Shown here in pieces: positions 8,860 to 16,815 of a stretch of 64,000 bases of DNA. The DNA is from Variovorax ginsengisoli (GTDB lineage: Bacteria > Pseudomonadota > Gammaproteobacteria > Burkholderiales > Burkholderiaceae_C): positions 248,001 through 312,000 of the forward strand of contig NZ_RCZJ01000004.1 in assembly GCF_006438845.1 (NCBI RefSeq), read 5' to 3'. Made by a program: the position numbers and the translations under genes. Numbering within the stretch: the first letter of the stretch is position 1; the number at the start of each line of letters is the position of its first letter. A model generated the notes under the pieces. The model ran no database searches. It was given only the letters and a program-made list of their open reading frames with translations, and had not been told where the DNA came from.

Positions 8860-9957
8860 TCAGCAGGCCGCGCTGTCCAGGCGGCGCAGTACGGCATCGG
8901 TCACCTCGGTGCAACTGGCCGATCCGCCCAGATCTCGCGGCACCGCGTCGCCCTGTGCCAGCACGTCGCCCACGGCGGCTTCAATGCGGTGGGCAGCGGC
9001 ACTCAGCCGGTCGTCGCCATGGCGTTCGGCCAGCCACTGCAGCATCAACGTGCCCGACAGGATGGTGGCCAGCGGGCTGGCCACGTTCTGGCCGGCGATG
9101 TCGGGGGCGGAGCCGTGCGCGCCCTGGAACAAGCCATGGTGCTCGCCGAGTTCGGCCGATGGCGACAGGCCCATGCCACCGATGGTGGCAGCGCCAAGGT
9201 CGGAGATGATGTCGCCGAACATGTTCTCGGCGACGATCACGTCGTAAAAGTCAGGCCGTTTGACCAAGTGGACGGTCATCGCGTCGACATAGGCATAGTC
9301 GATCTCGATGTCGGTGTGCTCACGCGCGACCTCCTCGCACACTGCGCGGAAGAAGGCATAGCTGCGCAGGATGTTGGCCTTGTCGCAGACCGTCACGCGG
9401 CGCGTGCCGTCACGCGGCGCACCGTTGCGCTTGCGGCTGAGCGCGAAGCTGAAGCGGGCCACGCGTTCGACACCCTTGCGCGTGATCACGATGGTGTCTG
9501 TGGCCACCTCGCCGCGCAGGTTGATGCCGCCGCCGCGGCTGGCATACAGGCCCTCGGTGTTCTCGCGCACGATCACGTAATCGATCTGTCCGGCCTGCCA
9601 GTCGGCCAGCGGCGACTTCACACCCCGCCACAAGCGCACGGGCCGCACGTTGGCATACAGGTCGAGCCTAAAGCGAAGTTGAAGGTGCAGATCATTGCCA
9701 ACTTCAGTTCCGTCAGGGTAGGTCACGCCTGGAAGGCCGGCCGCGCCGTGCAGGATGGCGGCCGAGTCGCGGCACAGCATGAATGTGTCCTCGGGCAACA
9801 CATGCCCGGTGCGTGCGTAGTGGGCCGCGCCTCCGTCGCAACGCGTGAACGCCAGCAAATCGCTGCCGCAAGCGTGCGTCAGTACACGAGTGGCCGACTG
9901 GCACACCTCAGGCCCTATGCCGTCACCATCGATGGTGGCAATCTGATAAGAGGACAT
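8860..9957 (-). CDS. Isocitrate/isopropylmalate dehydrogenase family enzyme
   Basis: A 365-residue NAD(P)- and metal-dependent beta-decarboxylating dehydrogenase. It begins with the family motif 'IATIDGDGIGPEV' and contains 'VIVRENTEGLYASRGGG', 'IDYAYVDAMTVHLVKRP', the metal-binding region 'VIVAENMFGDIISDLGA' and 'LFQGAHGSAPDIAGQNVA'. These place it with the tartrate / isopropylmalate / homoisocitrate dehydrogenases rather than with housekeeping LeuB. Context with a TTT receptor and oxidoreductases argues for a catabolic role on a hydroxy-dicarboxylate, for example a tartrate- or malate-like acid; that is inference. The ATG at 9957 is chosen over a TTG directly upstream. Confidence 0.88.
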   Translation of the reverse strand: MSSYQIATIDGDGIGPEVCQSATRVLTHACGSDLLAFTRCDGGAAHYARTGHVLPEDTFMLCRDSAAILHGAAGLPGVTYPDGTEVGNDLHLQLRFRLDLYANVRPVRLWRGVKSPLADWQAGQIDYVIVRENTEGLYASRGGGINLRGEVATDTIVITRKGVERVARFSFALSRKRNGAPRDGTRRVTVCDKANILRSYAFFRAVCEEVAREHTDIEIDYAYVDAMTVHLVKRPDFYDVIVAENMFGDIISDLGAATIGGMGLSPSAELGEHHGLFQGAHGSAPDIAGQNVASPLATILSGTLMLQWLAERHGDDRLSAAAHRIEAAVGDVLAQGDAVPRDLGGSASCTEVTDAVLRRLDSAAC

Positions 9958-10064
9958 CAAAATACGGTCTCCAAGCGTGAGCGTCGCGCGCAGGACGGCG
10001 TGACGGAAGAAAGATGAAGGAAGGCTGCGGCTCCAGCCGCGGCGACGGCCGAACCAGGCAGCGC

Positions 10065-10961
10065 TCAGTCCGCTTTGCGCGCTGCCAGCACCGCCACCAG
10101 CTCAGGCAATAGACGCTGTCCGTCAGTGCTCTTGACGGCCTCATCCAGCGTTTGGCGGACGCCCTCGGCGATCGTGTGTGCGGCCTGGCTGTCCCGGGCC
10201 ATGGTGGTGTAGTAGCCCAGGTCCTTCAGCGCGTTCGACATCGCGAAGCGCAGGCCGCTCGGATCCTTGTTCATCAAGAAGGGCTTGAGCCGCTCCAGCG
10301 CGGTGCCGCCGCCACCGCCCTTGCCCAGCACGTCGACGAAAATCTCGGGCGCCACGCCGGCGCGCTCGGCGCAGGCGGCGGCTTCGGCGATCAGCGCGAC
10401 GGAGCCCAGCGACACGTAGTTGTGCAGCAGCTTCATGCGATGGCCCGAACCGACCGGGCCGCAATGCGTGATGTTCTCGGCGAAGCAGGCCAGCAGCGGC
10501 CGGCATTCGGCGAAGAGCGCGTCGTCCGCACCCACCAGCAGGTTGAGACGGCCCTCGGCCGCTTCCTTGGGCGTGCGGGTCATGGCCGAATCCATGAAGC
10601 GTCCGCCGGCTTCGGCGACCACCTTGGCCAACCGTTCGGTCGAGGCGGGAATGGCGGTCGAGCAGTCGATGATCACCGTGCCCTTGCGCAGGCCCTGCAG
10701 CACGCCGCCCTTTCCGCCTTCGCCCAGCAGCACCGCCTCGACCTGGGGCGAGCCGGTGACGCAGAGCAGCAGCACGTCGACGGCCGCCGCAAGTTCGCCC
10801 GCGGTCTGGAAGGTGGTCACGCCCGCCGCCTTCAGCGTGTCGAGCGGCTGGTTGCCGGGGTGCTCGAGCACCGCCAGCGCATGGCCGTGCTTGACGATGT
10901 TGCTGGCGATGCCGTGGCCCATCATGCCCACGCCGATGAGGCCGATCTTCTTGTTGGTCAT
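10065..10961 (-). CDS. NAD(P)-dependent 3-hydroxyisobutyrate dehydrogenase-family oxidoreductase
   Basis: A 298-residue beta-hydroxyacid dehydrogenase. Members oxidise or reduce 3-hydroxy acids such as 3-hydroxyisobutyrate, tartronate semialdehyde or threonate. The nucleotide-binding motif 'GLIGVGMMGHGIA' is at residues 7-19. The catalytic lysine is Lys177 in 'GSGHRMKLLHNY'. The substrate loop 'DSAMTRTPKEAAEGRLN' replaces the more usual 'DAPVSGG' motif, so this is not a standard GarR or MmsB. The ATG at 10961 has 'caggaa' upstream. It lies between the aldehyde dehydrogenase and the IPMDH-like gene of the same operon. The substrate is unassigned. Confidence 0.87.
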   Translation of the reverse strand: MTNKKIGLIGVGMMGHGIASNIVKHGHALAVLEHPGNQPLDTLKAAGVTTFQTAGELAAAVDVLLLCVTGSPQVEAVLLGEGGKGGVLQGLRKGTVIIDCSTAIPASTERLAKVVAEAGGRFMDSAMTRTPKEAAEGRLNLLVGADDALFAECRPLLACFAENITHCGPVGSGHRMKLLHNYVSLGSVALIAEAAACAERAGVAPEIFVDVLGKGGGGGTALERLKPFLMNKDPSGLRFAMSNALKDLGYYTTMARDSQAAHTIAEGVRQTLDEAVKSTDGQRLLPELVAVLAARKAD

Positions 10962-10998
10962 TGGTGTTTCCTGAGGAATGCGGTGGTTTCGATGATTG

Positions 10999-12471
10999 TC
11001 ACTTCGTGCCTGCAGGGCGGCCGAGCCCCCCGGCGCACACGTACTTGATCTCGAGGTAGTCGTCGATGCCGTACTTCGAACCCTCGCGGCCGACGCCCGA
11101 TTCCTTGATGCCACCGAAGGGTGCGAGCTCGGTCGAGATCAAGCCTTCGTTCAGGCCGACGATGCCGACCTCCAGCGCCTCGGCCACCTTCCAGGCGCGC
11201 GCATAGTCCTGCGTATAGAAGTAAGCGGCCAGGCCGAACGGCGTGTCGTTGGCCATGGCGATGGCTTCGTCGTCGGTCTCGAAGCGGATCAGCGGTGCCA
11301 CGGGGCCGAAGGTCTCTTCCTGCATCAGCCGCGACTTGGGCGACACGTCCGACAGGATGGTCGGCGTGAAGAAGCGGCCGCCCAGCGCATGCGCCTTGCC
11401 GCCGGTCACGATCTGCGCGCCGAGCGACACGGCATCGTCGATGTGCTCGCGCACCTTGGCCACCGCCGCATCGTCGATCAGCGGCCCGAGGTTGACGCCG
11501 CTTTCCAGCCCGTTGCCGACCACCTGTGCCTCGACCGTGGTCTTGAGCTTCGCGGTGAAGCGGTCGTAGATGCCAGCCTGTACGAAGATGCGGTTGGCGC
11601 ACACGCAGGTCTGGCCCGCGTTGCGGAACTTGGACGCCATCACGCCGGCCACGGCCGCGTCGAGGTCGGCGTCGTCGAACACGATGAAGGGCGCGTTGCC
11701 GCCGAGTTCCATCGACACCTTCTTCACCGTGCCGGCGCACTGTTCCATCAGCTTCTTGCCGATCTCCGTGGAGCCGGTGAACGACAGCTTGCGCACGATC
11801 GGGCTGCCGGTGAGTTCGCCGCCGACGGTCGACGCCGCGCCGGTCACCACGTTGAGCACGCCCGCCGGAATGCCCGCCTCGGCCGCAAGTTGCGCCAGCG
11901 CCAGCGCCGAATACGGCGTGGCCGAAGCGGGCTTGATGACGATGGTGCAGCCGGCCGCCAGCGCCGCGCCGGCCTTGCGCGTGATCATCGCGTTGGGAAA
12001 GTTCCACGGCGTGATGGCCGCGACCACGCCGACCGGCTGCTTGAGCACCACGATGCGACGGTCCATCGTCGCGGCCGGAATGATGTCGCCGTAGATGCGC
12101 TTGGCCTCTTCGGCGAACCACTCGATGAAGCTCGATCCATAGGCGATCTCGCCCTTGGCTTCGGCCAGCGGCTTGCCCTGCTCGAGCGTGAGCAGCATGC
12201 CGAGATCGTCCTGGTGCGCCATGCAGAGGTCGTACCAGCGGCGCATCAGGCGCGAGCGCTCCTTGGCGCTGGTGTCGCGCCAGCCGGGCAGCGCCGTGTT
12301 GGCCGCATCGATAGCGCTGCGCACATCGCCCGCGGTGAGGCGTGGCACGGTGCCGAGGACGCTGTCGTCGGCCGGGTTGGTCACGCGGATGGTGGCGCCG
12401 TCGGACGCATCGACCCAGCGGCCACCGATGTGGCATTGCTGGCGGAAGAGATCGGGGTGTTGGAGTTTCAT
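10999..12471 (-). CDS. gabD: NAD(P)-dependent succinate-semialdehyde dehydrogenase family
   Basis: A 490-residue aldehyde dehydrogenase very close to GabD-type succinate-semialdehyde or glutarate-semialdehyde dehydrogenases. Landmarks are 'TPWNFPNAMITRKAGAALA', 'SFTGSTEIGKKLM', the glutamate motif 'MELGGNAPFIVFDDADLD' and the catalytic cysteine in 'NAGQTCVCANRI'. The N terminus 'HPDLFRQQCHIGGRW' is typical. The ATG at 12471 is used; an in-frame ATG at 12483 is an alternative. It should oxidise a semialdehyde made in the pathway to the acid for entry into the TCA cycle. Within this operon the semialdehyde may not be succinate semialdehyde itself, so the symbol states family only. Confidence 0.88.
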   Translation of the reverse strand: MKLQHPDLFRQQCHIGGRWVDASDGATIRVTNPADDSVLGTVPRLTAGDVRSAIDAANTALPGWRDTSAKERSRLMRRWYDLCMAHQDDLGMLLTLEQGKPLAEAKGEIAYGSSFIEWFAEEAKRIYGDIIPAATMDRRIVVLKQPVGVVAAITPWNFPNAMITRKAGAALAAGCTIVIKPASATPYSALALAQLAAEAGIPAGVLNVVTGAASTVGGELTGSPIVRKLSFTGSTEIGKKLMEQCAGTVKKVSMELGGNAPFIVFDDADLDAAVAGVMASKFRNAGQTCVCANRIFVQAGIYDRFTAKLKTTVEAQVVGNGLESGVNLGPLIDDAAVAKVREHIDDAVSLGAQIVTGGKAHALGGRFFTPTILSDVSPKSRLMQEETFGPVAPLIRFETDDEAIAMANDTPFGLAAYFYTQDYARAWKVAEALEVGIVGLNEGLISTELAPFGGIKESGVGREGSKYGIDDYLEIKYVCAGGLGRPAGTK

Positions 12472-12494
12472 GGCGAATGTCATCGGGTTGAAGT

Positions 12495-13466
12495 TCAGGA
12501 AAGCAGGTTGTCGGGCGTCTCGCCGCGGCCCAGGGCTTCGATGCCGTCGATCAGCAGCCAGCCCATGGCATCGCGCGTCTCGTGCGTCGCGCTGCCGATG
12601 TGCGGCGAGAGAAAGACGTTGTCGAGTTCGCGGTAGCCGGGGTGCACCTGAGGCTCGTTGGCGAACACGTCGAGACCGGCAGCGCGCACGCGACCGCTGC
12701 GCAGCGCCGCGATCAGCGCCTCGTCGTCGACCAGGTCGCCGCGCGAGATGTTCACCACCACCGCGCCCTCGGGCAGTCGCGCCAGACGCTCGGCATCGAA
12801 GGTGCCGCGCAGCGACGGCGCACCGGGCGCCGCGACCATCAGGATGTCGCTGGCCGACAGCAGGCCGTCGAGCGTCTGGTGATAGGTCGCGCCCTGCTCG
12901 AGCGTGGCATCGAGCCGCGACCGGTTGTGATAGTGGATATGCAGCCCGAAGGCCTTCGCCCGCACGGCGATGGCGCGGCCGATGCGGCCCATGCCGAAGA
13001 TGCCCAGCGTGCGGCCGACCAGGCCCATGCCGAGCAGTTGCGTCGGCGCCCAGCCGGCCCATGCCCCGGTGCGCACCATGCGGTCGGCCTCGAAACCGCG
13101 GCGGCAGGCGTTGAGCAGCAGCATCAGCGCGATCTCGGCGCAGGCGTCGCTCAGCACGTCGGGCGTGTGAAGCACGCGCACGCCGGCCGCACGCGCGGCC
13201 GCCATGTCGATGTGGTCGTAGCCGACGGACAGCGTGGCCACGACGCGCAACGTGGGCGCCAGCCGGGCGATGGTGGCGGCGTCGACCGCCTCGGTGGCGC
13301 TGACGAGGAGCACCTCGCAACCTTCGGCACGGCGGGCAATCTCGGTCGACGGCAGGATGCTGTCGTCCTCGTTCACCTGCAGCACGAAGCGCGCTTGCAG
13401 CGCCGTTTCGACCGCTGGCGTGAAGCGGCGGCAAAGGAAAGCGCGGGTCCGTTGCGGGAGAGTCAT
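12495..13466 (-). CDS. D-isomer-specific 2-hydroxyacid dehydrogenase (glyoxylate/hydroxypyruvate reductase type)
   Basis: A 323-residue NAD(P)-dependent dehydrogenase and the first gene of the minus-strand operon. It has the Rossmann motif 'LGIFGMGRIGRAIAVRAKAF' and the catalytic triad of the family: Arg in 'VVNISRGDLVDD', Glu in 'VFANEPQVHP' and His in 'LSPHIGSATHET'. The substrate loop 'LSVGYDHIDMAAARAAGVRV' fits the GRHPR/GyaR group acting on glyoxylate, hydroxypyruvate or related 2-keto acids. The ATG at 13466 is family-consistent. Transcription diverges from the GntR regulator gene across 145 bases containing a palindromic operator candidate. Confidence 0.88.
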   Translation of the reverse strand: MTLPQRTRAFLCRRFTPAVETALQARFVLQVNEDDSILPSTEIARRAEGCEVLLVSATEAVDAATIARLAPTLRVVATLSVGYDHIDMAAARAAGVRVLHTPDVLSDACAEIALMLLLNACRRGFEADRMVRTGAWAGWAPTQLLGMGLVGRTLGIFGMGRIGRAIAVRAKAFGLHIHYHNRSRLDATLEQGATYHQTLDGLLSASDILMVAAPGAPSLRGTFDAERLARLPEGAVVVNISRGDLVDDEALIAALRSGRVRAAGLDVFANEPQVHPGYRELDNVFLSPHIGSATHETRDAMGWLLIDGIEALGRGETPDNLLS

Positions 13467-13521
13467 GGAAGATGGAAATGGGGATGCTCTGGCGTGCGCC
13501 GAGCGTTGCATTGTCTCTGGT

Positions 13522-13536
13522 CGTATTACAAATACG
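13522..13536. promoter_or_regulatory. Palindromic operator candidate between divergent operon and GntR gene
   Basis: Perfect inverted repeat CGTATT-ACA-AATACG in the intergenic region shared by the minus-strand dehydrogenase operon and the GntR/FCD regulator. Its size and AT-rich arms fit a FadR-subfamily GntR operator, so autoregulation and control of the divergent operon are likely. This is inferred, not shown. Confidence 0.5.
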
Positions 13537-13611
13537 TCATATCACTTTGTCAAGCGAAGAGACCCCGGTGCTATCCTTCGCATCTCCGATCGACCCCGAC
13601 CACCGACCGCC

Positions 13612-14430
13612 ATGGCCTTCTCCAGCACCGACGAACCGAACGCGCGGATCACCACCGAGGGCACGCTGGCGGACCGCGTGACGGGGCTCATCGCGGCCGA
13701 CATCCGATCGCGCGTCTACCCGGTCAACACACGCCTGCCGACGGAGCAGTCCATGACCGAGCAATACGGCGTGAGCCGCACCGTGGTGCGCGAGGCCATC
13801 TCCCGCCTGAAGTCCGAGGGGCTGGTGGAGACGCGCCAGGGCAGCGGCACGGTGGTGCGCGACCCGAAGGCGTCCGACGCCTTCCGGCTCGGCCAGCCGC
13901 ACGAAAACCCGGCCGAGGGCGTGTTGCGCATCCTCGAATTGCGCCGCGGCATCGAGGCCGAAATGGCGGCGCTGGCCGCCGAGCGCCGCACCGGCGCCGA
14001 GATGACGCTGATCCAGCAGGCGCTGCGCGCCATCGCCCGTGCGGTGAAAGACGGCGGCGACGGCGTGGCGGAAGACCTGGCCTTCCACATCGCCATTTCG
14101 CGCGCCGCCCACAACCCGCACTACACCGAGCTGCTGGGCATGCTCACGCGGGCGCTGCACGACGCGATCCGGCTGACCCGCGGCAACGAGGCGCGGCGCA
14201 CAGACCTCGCGGCGCAGGTGCTCGCCGAACACGAGGCCATCTGCGCGGCGATCAAGGCGCGCGACCCGGCAGCCGCGCGCACGGCGGCCTTCCTGCACAT
14301 GCGCAACACCGGTCTGCGCATCGAGCAGGCCGGCAAGGATTTCTGGACCGGCGACAGCCGCGCCGCCGCGCAGCGCGTGGCGCGCGCCAAGCTGGGCACG
14401 ACCGCGCCAATGTCGACGGCGCCGCGCTGA
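13612..14430 (+). CDS. GntR-family transcriptional regulator, FadR/FCD subfamily
   Basis: A 272-residue regulator. The N-terminal winged helix is at about residues 20-85, including 'LPTEQSMTEQYGVSRTVVRE' and 'LVETRQGSGTVVRD'. The C-terminal all-helical FCD ligand-binding domain spans about residues 100-230, with the metal/ligand residues in 'AEDLAFHIAISRAAHN', 'LAEHEAICAAI' and 'AAFLHMRNT'. FCD regulators usually sense an organic acid that is the pathway substrate. It sits between two catabolic gene groups, each preceded by an inverted repeat, and is the natural local controller of both. The ATG at 13612 was chosen because the helix-turn-helix starts shortly after it. Confidence 0.92.
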   Translation: MAFSSTDEPNARITTEGTLADRVTGLIAADIRSRVYPVNTRLPTEQSMTEQYGVSRTVVREAISRLKSEGLVETRQGSGTVVRDPKASDAFRLGQPHENPAEGVLRILELRRGIEAEMAALAAERRTGAEMTLIQQALRAIARAVKDGGDGVAEDLAFHIAISRAAHNPHYTELLGMLTRALHDAIRLTRGNEARRTDLAAQVLAEHEAICAAIKARDPAAARTAAFLHMRNTGLRIEQAGKDFWTGDSRAAAQRVARAKLGTTAPMSTAPR

Positions 14431-14459
14431 GCTTCGGAGAAACCCGGTCTTGTACCTGA

Positions 14460-14489
14460 AAGTTGTGTGATAGATTCATCACACAACTT
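14460..14489. promoter_or_regulatory. Long perfect inverted repeat, operator candidate for the plus-strand catabolic genes
   Basis: Twelve-base arms AAGTTGTGTGAT / ATCACACAACTT separated by AGATTC, 96 bases upstream of the second 2-hydroxyacid dehydrogenase. There is no T-run, so it is more likely an operator than a terminator. The inner half-site GTGTGAT/ATCACAC has the symmetry expected for a dimeric GntR or similar regulator. Confidence 0.6.
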
Positions 14490-14584
14490 CAACGGCCACG
14501 CACCTTGAGCGATCGAGACAAACGCCGGCATTGGCTGCCGCGTCGTCGACTCGCATTCAGGTCACGGTCGTACCGATCAGCGCC

Positions 14585-15580
14585 ATGAGCACACACCGCG
14601 TTCTTCTGACCGACCCGCTGCATCCCGACGTCCACGCGCGGCTGGCGGCATGGGCCGAGGTCTCGCAACTGCCCGACGGCTTGGCTCGGGCGGAGAGCGA
14701 TGACGCGTTGCGCGAAGCGATGCCCCGGGTGAACGGCCTGGTGGTGCGGCGCCAACTTCCCGGCGACCTGTTCGACCGGCCCCATGCGCTGCGTGGCGTG
14801 ATGCGCCAGGGCGTCGGACTCGACTTCATCCCCGTGGACCGCGCCACCGCCAACGGCATTCCAGTCGGCAACACGCCGGCAGTCAACGCCAACGCCGTGG
14901 CCGAGTACGTCTTCGCCGCGCTGTTGGCGCACAGCCGGCAGCTTGCGGCCTTCGACGCCAGCGTGCGCGCCGGCGACTGGGCCGCGCGCACGCGGGCCGG
15001 CGCGCGCACCTTCGAACTGCACGGGCGCACGCTGGGCGTGATCGGCTTCGGTGCCATCGGACAGCGCATCGGCGCGATCGCACAGCGCGGTTTCGGCATG
15101 ACGCTGGCCGTGTGCACCGGCACGCCATCGAAGGTGCCGGCGGGCATCGCGACGCTGTCGCTCGAAGCGCTGTTCGCCGCCAGCGATTTCATCGTGATCG
15201 CCTGCCCTCTGACGCCGCAGACACGCGGCCTGGTGAACGCCGACGTGCTGGCGCATGCAAAGCCGGGTGCCGTGCTGGTCAACGTGGGCCGCGGCCCGGT
15301 GCTTCGCGAGGCCGACCTGGCCGCCGCATTGGACGCGGGTCGGCTCGCGGGTGCGGTGCTCGACGTCTTCGAGAACCAGCCGCTGCCGGCCGACAGCGCC
15401 CTGCGCCGCCACCCCGGCGTGCTGCTCACGCCGCATCTCGCCGGCCTCACGCAGGAAGCCGAGCGCGCCATGGGTTTGCTGGCCGTCGACACGCTCGAGG
15501 CGCTGCTGCTGCGCGGCGAGCGGCCGCCCAACATCGTCAATCCCGAGGTCTTCGCGATGCCGCTTGCAGCGCGTGCCTGA
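14585..15580 (+). CDS. D-2-hydroxyacid dehydrogenase family protein
   Basis: A 331-residue NAD-dependent dehydrogenase, paralogous to but clearly different from the one at 12495-13466. Motifs are 'LGVIGFGAIGQRIGAIAQRG' for NAD binding, arginine in 'LVNVGRGPVLREADL', glutamate in 'VFENQPLPAD' and histidine in 'LLTPHLAGLTQEAE'. The loop 'MRQGVGLDFIPVDRATANGI' is typical of the phosphoglycerate-dehydrogenase-like branch. The ATG at 14585 follows 'gatcagcgcc', a weak site. It leads a three-gene unit with the enolase-superfamily enzyme and a Bug protein, behind the long inverted repeat. It probably acts on a 2-keto or 2-hydroxy acid produced by that enzyme. Confidence 0.87.
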   Translation: MSTHRVLLTDPLHPDVHARLAAWAEVSQLPDGLARAESDDALREAMPRVNGLVVRRQLPGDLFDRPHALRGVMRQGVGLDFIPVDRATANGIPVGNTPAVNANAVAEYVFAALLAHSRQLAAFDASVRAGDWAARTRAGARTFELHGRTLGVIGFGAIGQRIGAIAQRGFGMTLAVCTGTPSKVPAGIATLSLEALFAASDFIVIACPLTPQTRGLVNADVLAHAKPGAVLVNVGRGPVLREADLAAALDAGRLAGAVLDVFENQPLPADSALRRHPGVLLTPHLAGLTQEAERAMGLLAVDTLEALLLRGERPPNIVNPEVFAMPLAARA

Positions 15581-15619
15581 CCTCGCCCCTTCCCTCATTC
15601 AACGCACAGGAGACATCCC

Positions 15620-16768
15620 TTGAAGATCACACGCATCACCGCCGTGCCGCTGTCCTACCGCCTGCCCGAAGGCAAGACCGTGACCATGGGCATCGGCAGC
15701 ACGCTCAAGCGCGACTGCATCATCATTCGCGTGGAAACCGATGAAGGCATCACCGGCTACGGCGAGGCGCACCCGGGCCGCAGCCCCGGCGCCATCACCG
15801 CGCTGGTGCACAACACGCTGCAGCCGCTTCTGGTGGGCATGAACGCGACCGACGTGGTGGGCGCCTGGCAGCGCGTTCACCGCATGCAGCTGTCGAGCCA
15901 CGGCCTCGGCGCCGGCACCTGCCTGGCGCTCTCGGGCATCGACATGGCGCTGTGGGACATCCGCGGCAAAGCCGCCAAGATGCCGCTGTACGAACTGCTG
16001 GGCGGCTCGCACCGCCGCATTCCCGCCTATGCCGGCGGCATCGCGCTGGGCTACCAGCCGGCCGAATCGATGGCCGAAGAGGCGCAGTCGTATGTCGAGC
16101 AGGGCTACAAGGCCGTCAAGCTGCGCATCGGCGACACGGTGAAGAACGACATCGCCCGTGTGCGCAAGGTGCGCGAGGTGTTGGGCGACGACATCGACAT
16201 CCTGACCGACGCCAACACCGCCTACACCATCGCCGACGTGCGCCGCGTGCTGCCGGCGCTGGCCGACATCCAAGCCGGCTGGCTGGAAGAACCCTTCGCC
16301 TGCAACGACTTCGCCTCGTACCGCGAGGCCGCGAAGATCACGCCGCTGGTGCCGATCGCCGCTGGCGAGAACCACTTCACGCGCTTCGAGTTCGGCCAGA
16401 TGCTCGATGCGGCCGCGGTGCAGGTGTGGCAGCCCGACCTGTCGAAGAGCGGCGGCATCACCGAAGGCGTGCGCATCGCCGCCATGGCCTCGGCCTTCCG
16501 CATCCCGGTGCATGCGCACAGCTCGGCCACCGGCCTCAACCATGCGGCCACGCTGCACTTCCTGGCGGCCACCGAAAACGCCGGCTACTTCGAAGCCTGC
16601 GTGTCGAAGTTCAACCCCTTCCGCGACATGTTCGGCAGCACCTTCGCCATCGGCGCCGACGGTTGCGTCGAACCGCCGAAGGGCCACGGCCTGGGCATCG
16701 AGGTCGACGAGTCGATCTTCGAGAAGTACCCGATGGTCGACGGACCCGGCTATGTCGTGAAGTTCTGA
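15620..16768 (+). CDS. Mandelate racemase/muconate lactonizing enzyme family (enolase superfamily) protein
   Basis: A 382-residue enolase-superfamily enzyme, likely a dehydratase or racemase of an acid sugar or hydroxy acid. The three magnesium ligands are visible: Asp197 in 'LTDANTAY', Glu224 in 'WLEEPF' and Glu250 in 'AAGENHF'. The base position is Lys167 in 'AVKLRIG'; the second position is arginine, giving KxR instead of KxK. On the other face are Asp273 in 'QPDLSKSGG' and His298/His300 in 'PVHAHSSATG', as in the mandelate racemase subgroup. The start is TTG at 15620, with 'aggaga' at 15608-15613; no ATG gives a complete N-terminal capping domain. The substrate is unknown. Confidence 0.88.
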   Translation: MKITRITAVPLSYRLPEGKTVTMGIGSTLKRDCIIIRVETDEGITGYGEAHPGRSPGAITALVHNTLQPLLVGMNATDVVGAWQRVHRMQLSSHGLGAGTCLALSGIDMALWDIRGKAAKMPLYELLGGSHRRIPAYAGGIALGYQPAESMAEEAQSYVEQGYKAVKLRIGDTVKNDIARVRKVREVLGDDIDILTDANTAYTIADVRRVLPALADIQAGWLEEPFACNDFASYREAAKITPLVPIAAGENHFTRFEFGQMLDAAAVQVWQPDLSKSGGITEGVRIAAMASAFRIPVHAHSSATGLNHAATLHFLAATENAGYFEACVSKFNPFRDMFGSTFAIGADGCVEPPKGHGLGIEVDESIFEKYPMVDGPGYVVKF

Positions 16769-16815
16769 GCCCGCAGCCATCGACGGCACCGCATCAAAAC
16801 CACAAGGAGACAGAC

